From Batkoa obscura (Eukaryota; Entomophthoromycota; Entomophthoromycetes; Entomophthorales; Batkoaceae), in NCBI GenBank assembly GCA_030770535.1, contig JASVEC010000018.1:248001-312000 (forward strand): DNA of 64,000 nt, written 5' to 3'. Below, in pieces: positions 43,985-54,372 of this stretch (the stretch's first letter is position 1; each line of letters starts with the position of its first letter). The position numbers and the translations under genes were made by a program. The notes under the pieces are model-generated. The model saw only the letters and a program-made list of their open reading frames with translations. It did not search any database and was not told the origin of the DNA.

Positions 43985-46169
43985 TTCTTCATTGTTACTA
44001 TCATCTAATTGATTAAATGCATCTAAAAATAATTGTTCAGCTAATTGAATAAATTTCTCTTTTTCTTGAGTATAATAAATTAATTCTTTTAATAAAGTAA
44101 TAATTTGTAATTCATTTAAGTTAATTTCATTTAATTGATTGTGAAATATTATTTGTTGACATCTTTCTTCTAATTCTAAAAATACGTTTTCAAAATTATC
44201 ATATTGATTTTGATTTTTATAATAAATTATTAAATTATTAATAAATTGAGCATAAATTGACAGACATGGTGTAATATCAATATCGTTATTATTATTTATA
44301 TTCTTATCTCCAGTAGTTAATAATTTGTACCAATTTTGTTGAATTAAATTTAATAATTCATTGTTATTATTACTATTACTATTGTTACTAGTATTTAATC
44401 CTATTTTTTTTAATAAAATATTATAAATCTTAATCGTCAATTGAATTCTTTCAACAATAATTAATTGTTGATTTTTAATTGTTTGTTTCATTAAATGAAT
44501 ATCATTTTGTATAGCTTGAATTAGTAACTTAATATTTTTTTCATTAAACTGAATTAATTCCATTTCGTTAATTAATAAATCTAAGTAATTAAATACTACT
44601 AATGTATTATTTCCACATCCTTCATTAATAAATCGTATTAATTTATTAATACTTGGTTTTTTTTGTAAAGACCAAATTATTGGAAATTCTAATTAAATAT
44701 AATTAATTAATAATTAATATTAATAAATTAAAGATTACTTTTAGTTAATACAATTAAAGCTTCAAATAATAATTGATGATTGAAATGATCGGTTTCATTA
44801 AAACAAACAGTTAAAAAATATTTACTATAATTTTCTAATCTTTTTTCAATTAATTCTAAATTAATAAAATATTAATATAGCTTATTAAATATATAAAAAC
44901 AAAAATTTACCTTTTTGATTTAAACAAATACCCAAAATGAGTTCATAACTTGCTCTACGAATGTAATAATCATCGTGTTTAAAATACATAAAATATTTTT
45001 CATTATCAAATATTTCTTCGTATTTTTCAATTTTTGATGCTCTTTTTTCTAAAGATAAATTATCTAATAACAAAATTTAACTTTCTTTACTTTTATTATA
45101 TTATAATCTAAAACTTACTCATCAAATAATTTAATATTCTAAAACAAGCACTAATTATTTTACTATATCGTTGATCCATTTCTTCATTAGAATAAAATCG
45201 ATTATCAGCTAAAAATGAACAAAATTATTAATTATTATTACTTTATTAACTATTATTACTTTATTATTATTTCAACTAAAAAAACTACTTACAAATGCTT
45301 TCCCTTGATTGATAAATCAAATAATTTGTCACAAACTCTAAAATTTCTTCTTGACCAAATTTCAACACATCTTCTTGTTTTTCACTAGGAAATAAATTCT
45401 AATCAATTGAATATCAGTCATCTACTTATATATAAATTTATTAACCTTTAAAAGAAAATTTACCTCAAATAATTTCTTTGCCAATTCTGCTTGTTCTTTA
45501 TTATCAAAAAAGGCTGCTAACCAAGAAGGTAACAATTGTTTTAAATGAGGTCGTATTTTTCTATTAATTTTATCCACAATAGTTTGAAAAATCAATAAAT
45601 TTAAGCTTCTAACTTTACGTTCTAAATCAAATACAAACTTTTGAAATTGGGGTACCTAATAAATCACCATTTAATATTAATTAAAATAATACATTATCTT
45701 AAATAATCGATAAATTAAATTAATAAAAAGAACTTACATAAACATTTAAAAATATTTCCATTTCTTCTTCCTTGATAGTTACTATTTTATTATAAATATC
45801 CTGCAAAGCTTTCACTTTAGTAACACTATTACGTTTACTAAGTTTCTTCAAATTCACTATAAGCTCTTGATCTAAATTAGCACTTTCTATAGCCATTGCA
45901 TTTGTTTTCTCTTTATCCTCTGAAGTAAAAGTATTGAAATTGATATTTAAGCTGAAACCAGTATTAAACCCGATTTCTTTTGTTAAAAGATCAGCAGCGA
46001 AACTAAAAAAATAAATTAAAAGTGAATATTAAATTGATAAATTTAATTTAGTTTTTAGTTATTCTTTAAGTAAAATCTTAATTTTATATTAAATAACTTA
46101 CCTACTAGAACTAGGTTTCATGTTCCCCTTCACTCTTTCTGTAGTATTGATTTTTTTATTTTTAACCAT
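40205..46169 (-). CDS. LTN1: E3 ubiquitin ligase listerin (ribosome quality control)
   Basis: Listerin binds 60S subunits with stalled nascent chains and ubiquitinates them. Ten exons: 46102-46169, 45738-46002, 45464-45655, 45293-45398, 45119-45208, 44911-45063, 44739-44855, 43667-44688, 40500-43604, 40205-40432. Phases close and give 1781 aa (human 1766). The N-terminus has the listerin signature VKGNMKPSSS, FAADLLTKEIG and LKKLSKRNSVTKVKALQD, followed by HEAT-like helices. The C-terminal RING (about residues 1730-1780) has CTICYSVIG, CRTCKKKFHPACLFKWF and STCPLC. The middle, in the 3.1-kb exon, is extreme low-complexity Asn/Ile/Leu sequence with a Glu-rich tract around 43200 and a poly-Asn run near 43960, as AT pressure would produce. 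The last intron (40433-40499) holds an (AAAAAT)n repeat that stays open in frame, so ORF calling would wrongly extend the exon. Confidence 0.95.
40441..40495. repeat. (AAAAT/AAAAAT)n simple repeat inside the last LTN1 intron
   Basis: About nine A-rich units fill nearly the whole 67-nt intron between its acceptor and donor. On the coding strand it reads (TTTTTA)n, a ready-made polypyrimidine-like tract. Confidence 0.85.
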
Positions 46170-46896
46170 TTTTTAGAATTGAATTCAATTTATTAAAATT
46201 TGAAAACATTAATATTTTACTTATTTATTGAGTTTTTATTAATTTTCTATATTTTGTTACGCAGTATGAAAGTGAATTTTTTAACAAATTATCCTTAGAT
46301 TATTGGTCTATTTTGGATTTATTTGAAATTAATTGGTAGATTTAAAAAGTATGATTTCATTCTCTTTTCAAAGTGCAAAGTTAATTCTTAGATATTTTTG
46401 GATTTTATCTAAGTGAGATAACCTTTAGTTGATATTCTTAGTGTAAATGCTATAATATCATTTGAACTCTTAGCTCTTAGTATTTTAATTCAATTTTTAT
46501 ATAAAATTATTTAAAAAAATTAAAATTTTAATACCTGATAGTTTCTATACTTAATCAAATTTATATTATATTTTCAAGCTTTTAAAATTATAGATAGCTT
46601 GTTTTATAGCAAGATTTGATAAAATTTCTATTCGATCAACTTTTTAAATCCTCAATTAAATAACTACTTTCTAAAAAATTTAGTGAAGTAACTTATATTT
46701 AACAGCTATAGTATTTAAAACCAATGATAAAAACTTAACTTTATAGCTTTGATTGAAATTATATGTTATATTATTTAAGTAATACATGATCGGAAAAATT
46801 AAAGAGAAGGTATATATCAGATTTATAGATTATTAATGAGTTGACCTAATTTTTATATCACTATAAGTAGGGCATCCTATGTCTAAAATACTATAT
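46170..46896. other. Upstream region of LTN1
   Basis: AT-rich, promoter of LTN1 by position. No motif was recognised. Confidence 0.4.
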
Positions 46897-46991
46897 GGGG
46901 CTGTATTTTTGTGTTTAAGAATTTTACTAACAAATTTTCCATTCAAATAGCACTTAAGATGAAAAAAGCGATGAGGCCAAAAAACACTCCC
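46897..46991 (-). mobile_element. Miniature inverted-repeat element, copy 16
   Basis: A 95-bp copy flanked by ATAT (46893-46896, 46992-46995). Confidence 0.87.
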
Positions 46992-47059
46992 ATATATAAG
47001 TTTAAACAACTTTCTTTCTTTCTTATTCATTCATTTTAGTAAATTTATCTTTTATCACA

Positions 47060-48312
47060 TAACTTATCCGTAATACTTAAATTCAATTTTCGTTTTAGAT
47101 TATGCATTTATAAAACTTGATAAATTTAAGAACTACATTACCATCATCCCTCAATGCTTGCTTTGAAGATATTGGCAAAGTTATAACAGAAGAGGCTACA
47201 TCTTCTATTAAAGAAAGTCTATCGGATTGATGAAAACGATAAGCATTCAATTAAATAAATAATTGATCTTCATTATTTACTTTAAATAATTTCAATGTTT
47301 TGTCATAATTTAATTATCATTTATAAAAGTATTCGCTAATGATACTTAGAGTAGGTTTAGTAATAGTATCATTTGTAACCGGATACATCTAGGAATCAAA
47401 CCCAATTCCTAACCTATATGGATTTTATTTTTCATTCAGTAATTCTAAGAGAGTAGCATCGCCAAATGAATGATACATGACCTAATAGATAAGTCTCTTC
47501 CATCTTTAATCTATTTTTAAAACTAACTAAAGAATTAAAACAAAGCCCATTTTCCTTTTTGCCTTTATTTAAATCTTTCAAAATAGAAACTCTTTATCTT
47601 TATCTTTATCTTTATCTTTCTCATCTATTAAATATAATTCTTATTTTATTAACTCACTTTGGTTTAATAACTCGAATAACTTAAATTTATTTTTAGTCTC
47701 TTTCTTCCTCATCAATATTTGATTCTGATAAAGTGATAAATTTTCTGAACTAATTCTCATCCTAGTGGAAAAACTTATGTTCTACTACTTTATATCCACC
47801 ACCTTTATAAGAGAAAGCTGCTAATCCATCTTGATATTCAATGGCAACAACTATATCATGGTTTCCAATCTCCTCGCAAATTTTCAAGTAAGGAGTGCGT
47901 ATATTTACTAAACCATGACTAAATAAAGTAGTTAGAAACTTATCAATATCTTTTAATAAATCACTCCTATCTGATATATAACTAATAATCTTTGATTGAG
48001 TGACTAAGAAATGAATCAGTGAATTACTGATCATAGTATGTGATTTGAAGTAGTCTAATAAGCCTATTAAGATGAATCGGTACATAAAAAGCAATATCTA
48101 TAGCATAATACTACCTCTCATATATCAATCACCGGGATAGGACGCCCAATTAACTAATCGATTATGTAGTTTGATAGATTATGAAGAATATTAAAACCTT
48201 AATAATAAATTATCATTTTTTATGGGGTTTATATAATGTTTAAGTTGTATTGTATATCTCTAAAGCTTACCTTATAAGGACTTATGTAGGTGGACAAGTT
48301 GTTTAGTAGCAT
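47060..48312 (-). pseudogene. Decayed PAF acetylhydrolase-like lipase copy
   Basis: Minus-strand remnant of the lipase family. The start region is recognisable (MLLNNL, then PYKVSFRDIQYNLN) at 48312 downwards, followed by a diverged core: LLDYFKSHTMISNSLIHFL, SYISDRSDLLKDID, LFSHGLVNIRT, and DGLAAFSYKGG. Homology to the nucleophile-elbow and C-terminal regions continues in other frames down to about 47060, so several frameshifts and stops are present. The nucleophile region is no longer in one frame with the N-terminus. An inverted pair of miniature elements (48315-48516) abuts the start codon and separates it from a still recognisable family promoter at about 48630-48690. Confidence 0.8.
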
Positions 48313-48314
48313 AT

Positions 48315-48413
48315 GGAAGTATGTTTCTTTGTTTAAGAATTTTATTAATGACCTTTCCACTTAAATAGCGCTTAAAAAATGGAAAAACTGATGAAACTAA
48401 AAAAAATAGCCTC
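48315..48413 (-). mobile_element. Miniature inverted-repeat element, copy 17
   Basis: A 99-bp copy forming the left half of a head-to-head pair with copy 18. ATAT occurs at 48311-48314, between the two copies (48414-48417), and after copy 18. Its first ATAT overlaps the CAT that is the pseudogene start codon on the minus strand. Confidence 0.87.
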
Positions 48414-48417
48414 ATAT

Positions 48418-48516
48418 GGTAATGTTTTTCCTAGTTTCATCAGTTTTTCCATTTTTTAAGCGCTATTTAAGTGAAAAGGTCATTAATAAAATTCTTAAAC
48501 AAAAAAATACATCCCT
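48418..48516 (+). mobile_element. Miniature inverted-repeat element, copy 18
   Basis: Mirror image of copy 17. It shares the same non-consensus bases (CTGATGAAAC/GTTTCATCAG and the GTCATTAATAAAATTC arm), so the pair probably arose by inverted duplication rather than two separate insertions. Confidence 0.87.
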
Positions 48517-48520
48517 ATAT

Positions 48521-49120
48521 TAAAAATTAATTTTATTTTTTCTGACTTTTTTCTTTGATTGGCTTTCATTGCTTTATTTATGTGTTTTGATTATTTAATA
48601 ATTATTATACAATTAATAACTTCACCCACCCTTCTTAGTGGTCTTCGTGTTGATAGCCTTGATCTCGATAAAAACATAATTTGTCTTATTTATTTGGTAT
48701 TATGTCATTTTTTAAAAGTAATTACATCCAAAATATTAAGAAATAATAGATTAATAATGAAAAAAAGATAAGAGAATTCATTATCACCTTAGAGCAACTA
48801 CTTTATGAGGATACTTTTTTTGAGAAGAAAAATTATGTCTTTTAAAAGATTTATTCACAAAACAGTTTATTTGATGATTATAATATTTAAAACAGTAGTA
48901 AATACTTCACTAGTATTAAAAGTTATCATTAATCAAAGCTATATCTTAAAAGAGATCTGCTTATCAAACCTATGGGTTATTAGTGGATCAAGTTGAATCT
49001 TTACAAGACGCTTCATAGACTTTTCTGAGATAAAAAAGCAGATAACTTTTTAACGCTAACTACTCAGTTATCCTACACTCAAAATTTTAAAAATCTAAAT
49101 CGATTCTTTTATCTTACTTA
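48521..49120. promoter_or_regulatory. Displaced upstream region of the decayed lipase, and 3' flank of lipase gene 2
   Basis: The block at 48640-48690 resembles the upstream regions of lipase genes 2-4. GATAAAAACATAAT at 48667-48680 is identical to 53402-53415 upstream of gene 3. It now lies beyond the miniature-element pair. The two short plus-strand frames here look non-coding. Confidence 0.5.
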
Positions 49121-50396
49121 TTATATATCTACTGAACTAAACTTAGTAGAATCTTTTAAATTACCCTTTATATTATATTTCAACTTTCTTTTCAAGTCAG
49201 TATCCATATATAAATCAATAAAACTAAGGGCCGCATTAGCATCGTCTCTTAAAGCTTGTTTTGGTGATATTTTCAATTTTTTAAATTTTGATACAAAATT
49301 TTCTAATAAAGAGGGAGCATCAGATTGGTGAATATGTTTGGTATTTAATTGAATATACATTTGGTTATTATTATTTGTTCTAAATAATTTAAGAGTTGAA
49401 TCAAAATTGATTTTCCATATATAAAAAGCATTTGTTATGATTCCTAAAGTAGGTCTTGTTATATTATCACTAGTAACTGGATACATCCAAGGATCAAATG
49501 TAATTCCAATTTTATAAGGGTTATCTTTTTCATTCAATAATTCTAATACAGTTGCACCGCCAAATGAATGACCTAAAAGATAATTTTCTTTCAAATTTAA
49601 TCTATTTTTGAATTTAGATAATCCACTGAACCAAAACTCTTTCTCTTCTTTATTTTCATTCAATTTCTTTAAATATTGAAATTCTTTATCCTTTTTATCT
49701 GGTAAATATAATGCTTCCCTTTTTAACTCTCCTTGGTTTAACATTTCCAATACTTTTAATCCATTTTTAGTCTCTTGCTTTCTCATTAATAGTTGATTTT
49801 GACGAAACAATAAATCTTCTTTACTTTTTTCTTCCCATTCTGGAAACTTATATTTCAATCCTTTTGAGTTCTCGCCCCTATAGGAATAAGCAGCAGAACC
49901 ATCTCGATGTTCAATAGCTGCTACTATAATCCCATGGCTTGCCAATTCTCCACAAATCCCCGAATAAAAGGTACGTGTACCTGCTAATCCATGACTAAAT
50001 AAAGCTACTGGAAATTCATCAACATCTTTTAACAAATCACTACCATCCGATATATAACTTCCTGTTTTGGGTTGACCAGCTAAGAAATAAATCAATGGCT
50101 TACTAATTATACTCGGCACTTTGATATAATCCAAGACACCTATTTAATTGAAGTTATTATGTTAGTTAGGATAATTAAGTTTTAATAATATTACCTTTCA
50201 AATATTGATTTTCAGGATAAGAAGCCCACTTGGTTAATTGATTGTATAACTTATTTGATTCTGAAGGGTAATAAATTTTTAATAACACACTATCTTCTTG
50301 CTGATATATGTTTTGAGTTAGGTTTAAGTTATATTCAATGTCCCTACAACTTACTTTGTATGGGCCTGAATAAGCAGGTAGATTATTAACTAACAT
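49121..50396 (-). CDS. PAF acetylhydrolase-like lipase, gene 2
   Basis: Exons 50195-50396 and 49121-50139 give 406 aa, exactly the length of gene 1, with the intron at the same place and phase. Nucleophile elbow GHSFGGATVLELL, acid in TFDPWMYPVTSD, His in KHIHQSDAPSLL. The FSHGLAGTRTFYSG and EHRDGSAAYSYRG segments match gene 1 most closely, so genes 1 and 2 form one pair although they are on opposite strands and separated by LTN1. No signal peptide. Likely an intracellular phospholipase A2 of the PLA2G7 type; substrate unproven. Confidence 0.88.
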
Positions 50397-50487
50397 TTTT
50401 GTGATGACTTTTTTTATTAAAGATTTTCTTAATATTTCTCGAATAATAGTTAATTATTTTATATGCTTTTAAATATTTTGAAAGTCT

Positions 50488-50495
50488 TTTTATAT
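50488..50495 (-). promoter_or_regulatory. TATA box of lipase gene 2
   Basis: ATATAAAA on the minus strand lies about 92 bp upstream of the start codon, a position comparable with gene 1. Confidence 0.45.
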
Positions 50496-50583
50496 CTATC
50501 TATTAGTAACTATACAATTACTGCCCTTCTCTTATTGATCTTCATAAAATAAAATTTTGATCTCAATAGAAACACAATCTATC

Positions 50584-50584
<1 letters not shown>

Positions 50585-50618
<34 letters not shown>

Positions 50619-50623
50619 TTTAA
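50585..50623. repeat. (TTA)n simple repeat
   Basis: About twelve trinucleotide units upstream of lipase gene 2, absent from the equivalent position of genes 3 and 4. Confidence 0.85.
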
Positions 50624-50720
50624 GTTGAAAAATTAAATTAAATTTTGTTGTTTCATCTTGATATAAATAAAAAAATTAAATATTTGAATCTAAAGAAAGA
50701 TTATTGTCAGTATAGTATTT

Positions 50721-50818
50721 GGGGCTGTTTTTTTTGACTTCATTATTTTTCCGTTTTTTAAGCGCTATTTGAGTGGAAAATTTGTTAGTAAAATTCTTAA
50801 ACATAAAAATACATCCTC
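50721..50818 (+). mobile_element. Miniature inverted-repeat element, copy 19
   Basis: A 98-bp copy flanked by a direct ATTT repeat (50717-50720, 50819-50822), a clear 4-bp target duplication. Confidence 0.9.
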
Positions 50819-50929
50819 ATTTGATAGCTTTAGAAGTAATAGTAGAGTTACATATAGTAAAAGATAATCTCGGAGCTAGTATGATTTGACTTTAGAATCA
50901 TCTTGTTTCTATGACTTTAAACTTGAAGT

Positions 50930-51028
50930 GGGAGTGTTTTTTTTAACTTCATTACTTTTTCCATTTTTTAAGCACTATTTAAGCGGAAAATTTATTAGTA
51001 AAATTCTTAAAAACAAAAATACATCCTC
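50930..51028 (+). mobile_element. Miniature inverted-repeat element, copy 20
   Basis: A 99-bp copy flanked by a direct AAGT repeat (50926-50929, 51029-51032). This non-palindromic duplication fixes the 4-bp length and the element ends. Confidence 0.92.
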
Positions 51029-51887
51029 AAGTTGTAATCTAAAACGTAAAATTCATTATAATTTTAAAAACAAAAAGCACTATTGCGATTTATTTAATTA
51101 AATTCAATAAAAAATAATACGATTCGATCTATTAACGTAATAATGACTATTACGATGAAACATAATAAATTAAATTAAATTAAATTAAAATGAATGTGTT
51201 TATATTGATATTATTTCTACAATATCTATCAAAATTATATGTATATAGAATTGCTTTATTATTAAATAATTTATTAAATCAAGAGATTGTTTTGTTTTTC
51301 TAAATGTATCTTCAATTGAATAACCAGTGGATTTATTTTGGAGTATAAAAGATATTACAGAAGAAATGGAAGAGAAACAAGGAATTCAATCTAGCATTAC
51401 CAAACTGAAAAATAAGTCTATATCTTTAGTCAATACTAGGGAATTTCAGTGCAATAGTGGAGGCATGGAAAGCTTCTTTTATCATGAAGGATTTCCATTC
51501 AAGGAAAAGGACATCAAGAGGTAGCGGAGCAGAAATGGATTTGAAGATGATAGTGTAAAAGATTCTGTGGAAAATCAAACCGATCATCCTGATTTAATAA
51601 TAATAAGTTGATGTTCAATAAAGTTAATATACTGTTAAATGAATTATACATAAATTTGTCGAATAAATAATAGATTTTAAAGACTTTTGAAAAATAATTT
51701 AAAAACATAAGAGGAGTTTAATGATACTTTAATTATTATGATTTACTAGATATTTTATATTGAACTTAGACGAGTGTATAGAATATGCTTCTATAGCTTT
51801 GAATTGAGGTGGTAGGTATGTAAATATTTGAAAGTAACTGAGTAAACTTGGAAATCTTATATATCTCTATTAAGTCCCTTGATCGTT
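51029..51887. other. Intergenic sequence between lipase genes 2 and 3
   Basis: AT-rich. A short (TTAAA)n tract lies near 51172-51190. The 65-codon frame at 51327-51524 is of unknown meaning and resembles no family. No supported gene. Confidence 0.45.
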
Positions 51888-53255
51888 TCATTGCTTCGTT
51901 AGACATACAATTGAAAATACTGTTTCAAGTTTACAAAATCTTGGGAGACCATTTTGTACTATTGTAAATTTAGTATTGTCATTTAGATTATCTGTTATAT
52001 CTAATTTTAAATTTTGCTTTAAGTCAGGGTCCATATGCAATTCAATAAATTTAAGGGCTGCCTTAGCATTATCCTTTAATGCTTGTTTCGCCGATATAGG
52101 TGAAGGTCTATTTAAGGAGGCCCCCTGTCTCATTAAGGGGAGTGCATTTTCCAATAAAGGGAGTACGTTTTCCACTAGAGCAAGTACATCGGTTTGGTGA
52201 TAATGTGTAGCATTTGATAAGATTAACATTTGACTATCGTCATTGGTTTGAAGCAAGTTTAGTGCTTTATCGTAATTCAGCTTCCATTTAAAAAATGCAT
52301 CCGTAAGGATCCCTAAAGTAGGTTTAGTTACAATCTTACTAGTAACTGGATACATCCAAGGATCAAATACAATTCCTAATTTGTAGGGATTATCCTTTTC
52401 TTTCAGTATTTCTAATACAGTACTACCACCAAAAGAATGGCCTAAAAGATATGTTTCTTTGAAATTTAATCTGTTTTTAAATCTAGACAACCCATCAAAC
52501 CAAAACTCTCCTTCCTTGTCTTTATTTAAATCTCTCAAAAACATAAATTCTTTATCCTTATTATCTGGTAAATACATTCCTTCTTTTTTCAAGTGTCCTT
52601 GATTTAACATTTTCAATACTTTCAATCCATTTTTAATCTCGTTTTTCCTTAACATCATCTGTTTTTGCCGGAATAATAAATTTTCTGGACTACCATACTT
52701 CCCCTTCGAATGCTTATATATCACTTCTTTAGGGTTACTTGACCTATATGAATAGGCTGCTGATCCATCTCGATGTTCAATAGCTGCTACAACAATACCG
52801 TGGCTTGCCAACTCTCCACAGGTCCCTGAATACAAAGTACGTGAACCTAGTTTTCCATGACTAAACAAGGCGATTGGAAATTCATCAACATCTTTTAATA
52901 AATCACTGCCATCTGATATATAACTTCCCTGCCTAGGTTGTTCGTTTAAAAAATAAAGCAGTGATTTACTGATCATACTTGGTACTTTCGTCTGATCCAA
53001 ATAGCCTATTGAGTGGGATTGTTATATAAAGGACATTATCTGTGATAGAATGTTACCTCTCATATATCGTTTATTAGGGTATGGAGCCCATTCAGCCAAT
53101 TGATTGTATAGTTTATTGGATTCTGAAGGATAGTAAATTTTTAATAATACGCTATCTTCTTGTTTTGAGATTCGAGTTATATTCAGGTTATACTCAATAT
53201 CTCTACAGCTTACCTTATAAGGACCTGTGTAGGCTGGTAGGTTGTTTAATAACAT
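51888..53255 (-). CDS. PAF acetylhydrolase-like lipase, gene 3
   Basis: Exons 53057-53255 and 51888-53005 give 438 aa. Nucleophile elbow GHSFGGSTVLEIL, acid in VFDPWMYPVTSK, His in HYHQTDVLALVE. Before the C-terminal ISAKQALKDNAKAALKFIE it carries about 20 extra residues, rich in LPLLENALPLM-type repeats, that gene 2 lacks. The oxyanion region reads FSHGKLGSRTLYSG, where genes 1, 2 and 4 have LAG. The C-terminus is longer than in the paralogues (about 25 residues ending in CLTKQ), probably by loss of the ancestral stop. No signal peptide. Confidence 0.87.
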
Positions 53256-53304
53256 TATGACTAAAATTTTATTTTATTTCAATCTGTTTTATTTTTTAGG
53301 GAGC

Positions 53305-53312
53305 TTTTATAT
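53305..53312 (-). promoter_or_regulatory. TATA box of lipase gene 3
   Basis: ATATAAAA on the minus strand, 50 bp upstream of the start codon. Confidence 0.45.
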
Positions 53313-53401
53313 CTCCAAAATTATTTCTAATTATTCAATGTCAATTACATGATTACCCCTTTATCTCTTTTATCGATCTTTACTTTTGTAAAGTTAATTT
53401 T

Positions 53402-53415
53402 GATAAAAACATAAT
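53402..53415 (-). promoter_or_regulatory. Conserved upstream block of the lipase family
   Basis: GATAAAAACATAAT (plus-strand reading) sits about 150 bp upstream of gene 3. It is identical at 48667-48680 beside the decayed copy, with looser matches upstream of gene 2 (50560-50580) and gene 4 (56050-56075). It may be shared ancestry of the duplicated unit rather than a protected regulatory site. Confidence 0.4.
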
Positions 53416-53749
53416 TCGTTTTTCTATTAGTTTGCCTTTATTATTACCAATATTGTAAATTGAAAAGTTAAATTAAAATTCTATTGTTTCGTTTTGACAA
53501 AAATATAGAAAAACCAATTTTCTAAATTTAGAAAATTATTTTAAAAGATCCTTCAAAGGTGATGATTATGTTATAAAAAATTGGTGAATATAAGAGTTTA
53601 CGGTTGTAATGTATCTTTATTGTAGCTCTATGGAATACCAACTTAACTAAAGAGTATGGTTGGGGGGGCTTTTTTATAGCTTATCTATGTGATGCAAACC
53701 TGGATTCTCTTAATCCAAAATAAAAAAGCTTTGATTTAGAAATAGGACT

Positions 53750-53847
53750 GAGGATGTATTTTTGTGTTTAAGAATTTTACTAACAAATTTTCCACTCAAA
53801 TAGCACTTAAAAAACGGAAAAATAATGAAACCAAAAAAAACAGCCCC
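53750..53847 (-). mobile_element. Miniature inverted-repeat element, copy 21
   Basis: A 98-bp copy upstream of lipase gene 3. The interior is close to consensus; the flanks (GACT, ACTA) do not show a clean duplication. Confidence 0.85.
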
Positions 53848-54372
53848 ACTATTATTACAATTTCTTTAGTAAATTGCTACTATTTTTAAAACATGTTTTA
53901 ATATTATATGAATTTAGAATTGCTATAATAAAGTACTGAATAGTCTAACTTAGAAATCGTAGGATATTTTTATGTTTGTACATTTGGCTGATTTTCCTTA
54001 AAATTAGGTGCTTTATAGAAATGGACAAATCGATAAAAAAGGCATTTGTATGTATTTATTATATCTTTAGTAGCAAGTCAAATTATGAATATAACATTAA
54101 AGCTCTTTCTTCCTTTTTACACATTTTCGAACTTTTTTTTGGCGAAAAAATCAAAATCAAAATCAAAATCAAAATCAAAACAGTATTTAATATTTTTTCA
54201 TAATTAGCTTGTATTATAAGTGCTATGTAAAAAAGCTGTAAAAAATATAGTCAATGTTGCAACTATGCCTCATTAATTTTAAATCAAGATGGATGAATCT
54301 TGTAAATATTTGAAAGTAATTGAATCAGTTTAAGAATCTTGTGAATTCGAATCAAGTTTTTATTTTGATAAT
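53848..54372. other. 3' flank of lipase gene 4
   Basis: AT-rich sequence containing an (AAAATC)n simple repeat at 54146-54181 (about six units). The 75-codon frame that runs through it is a by-product of the repeat. Confidence 0.55.
54146..54181. repeat. (AAAATC)n simple repeat
   Basis: Six near-perfect hexanucleotide units. Confidence 0.9.
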
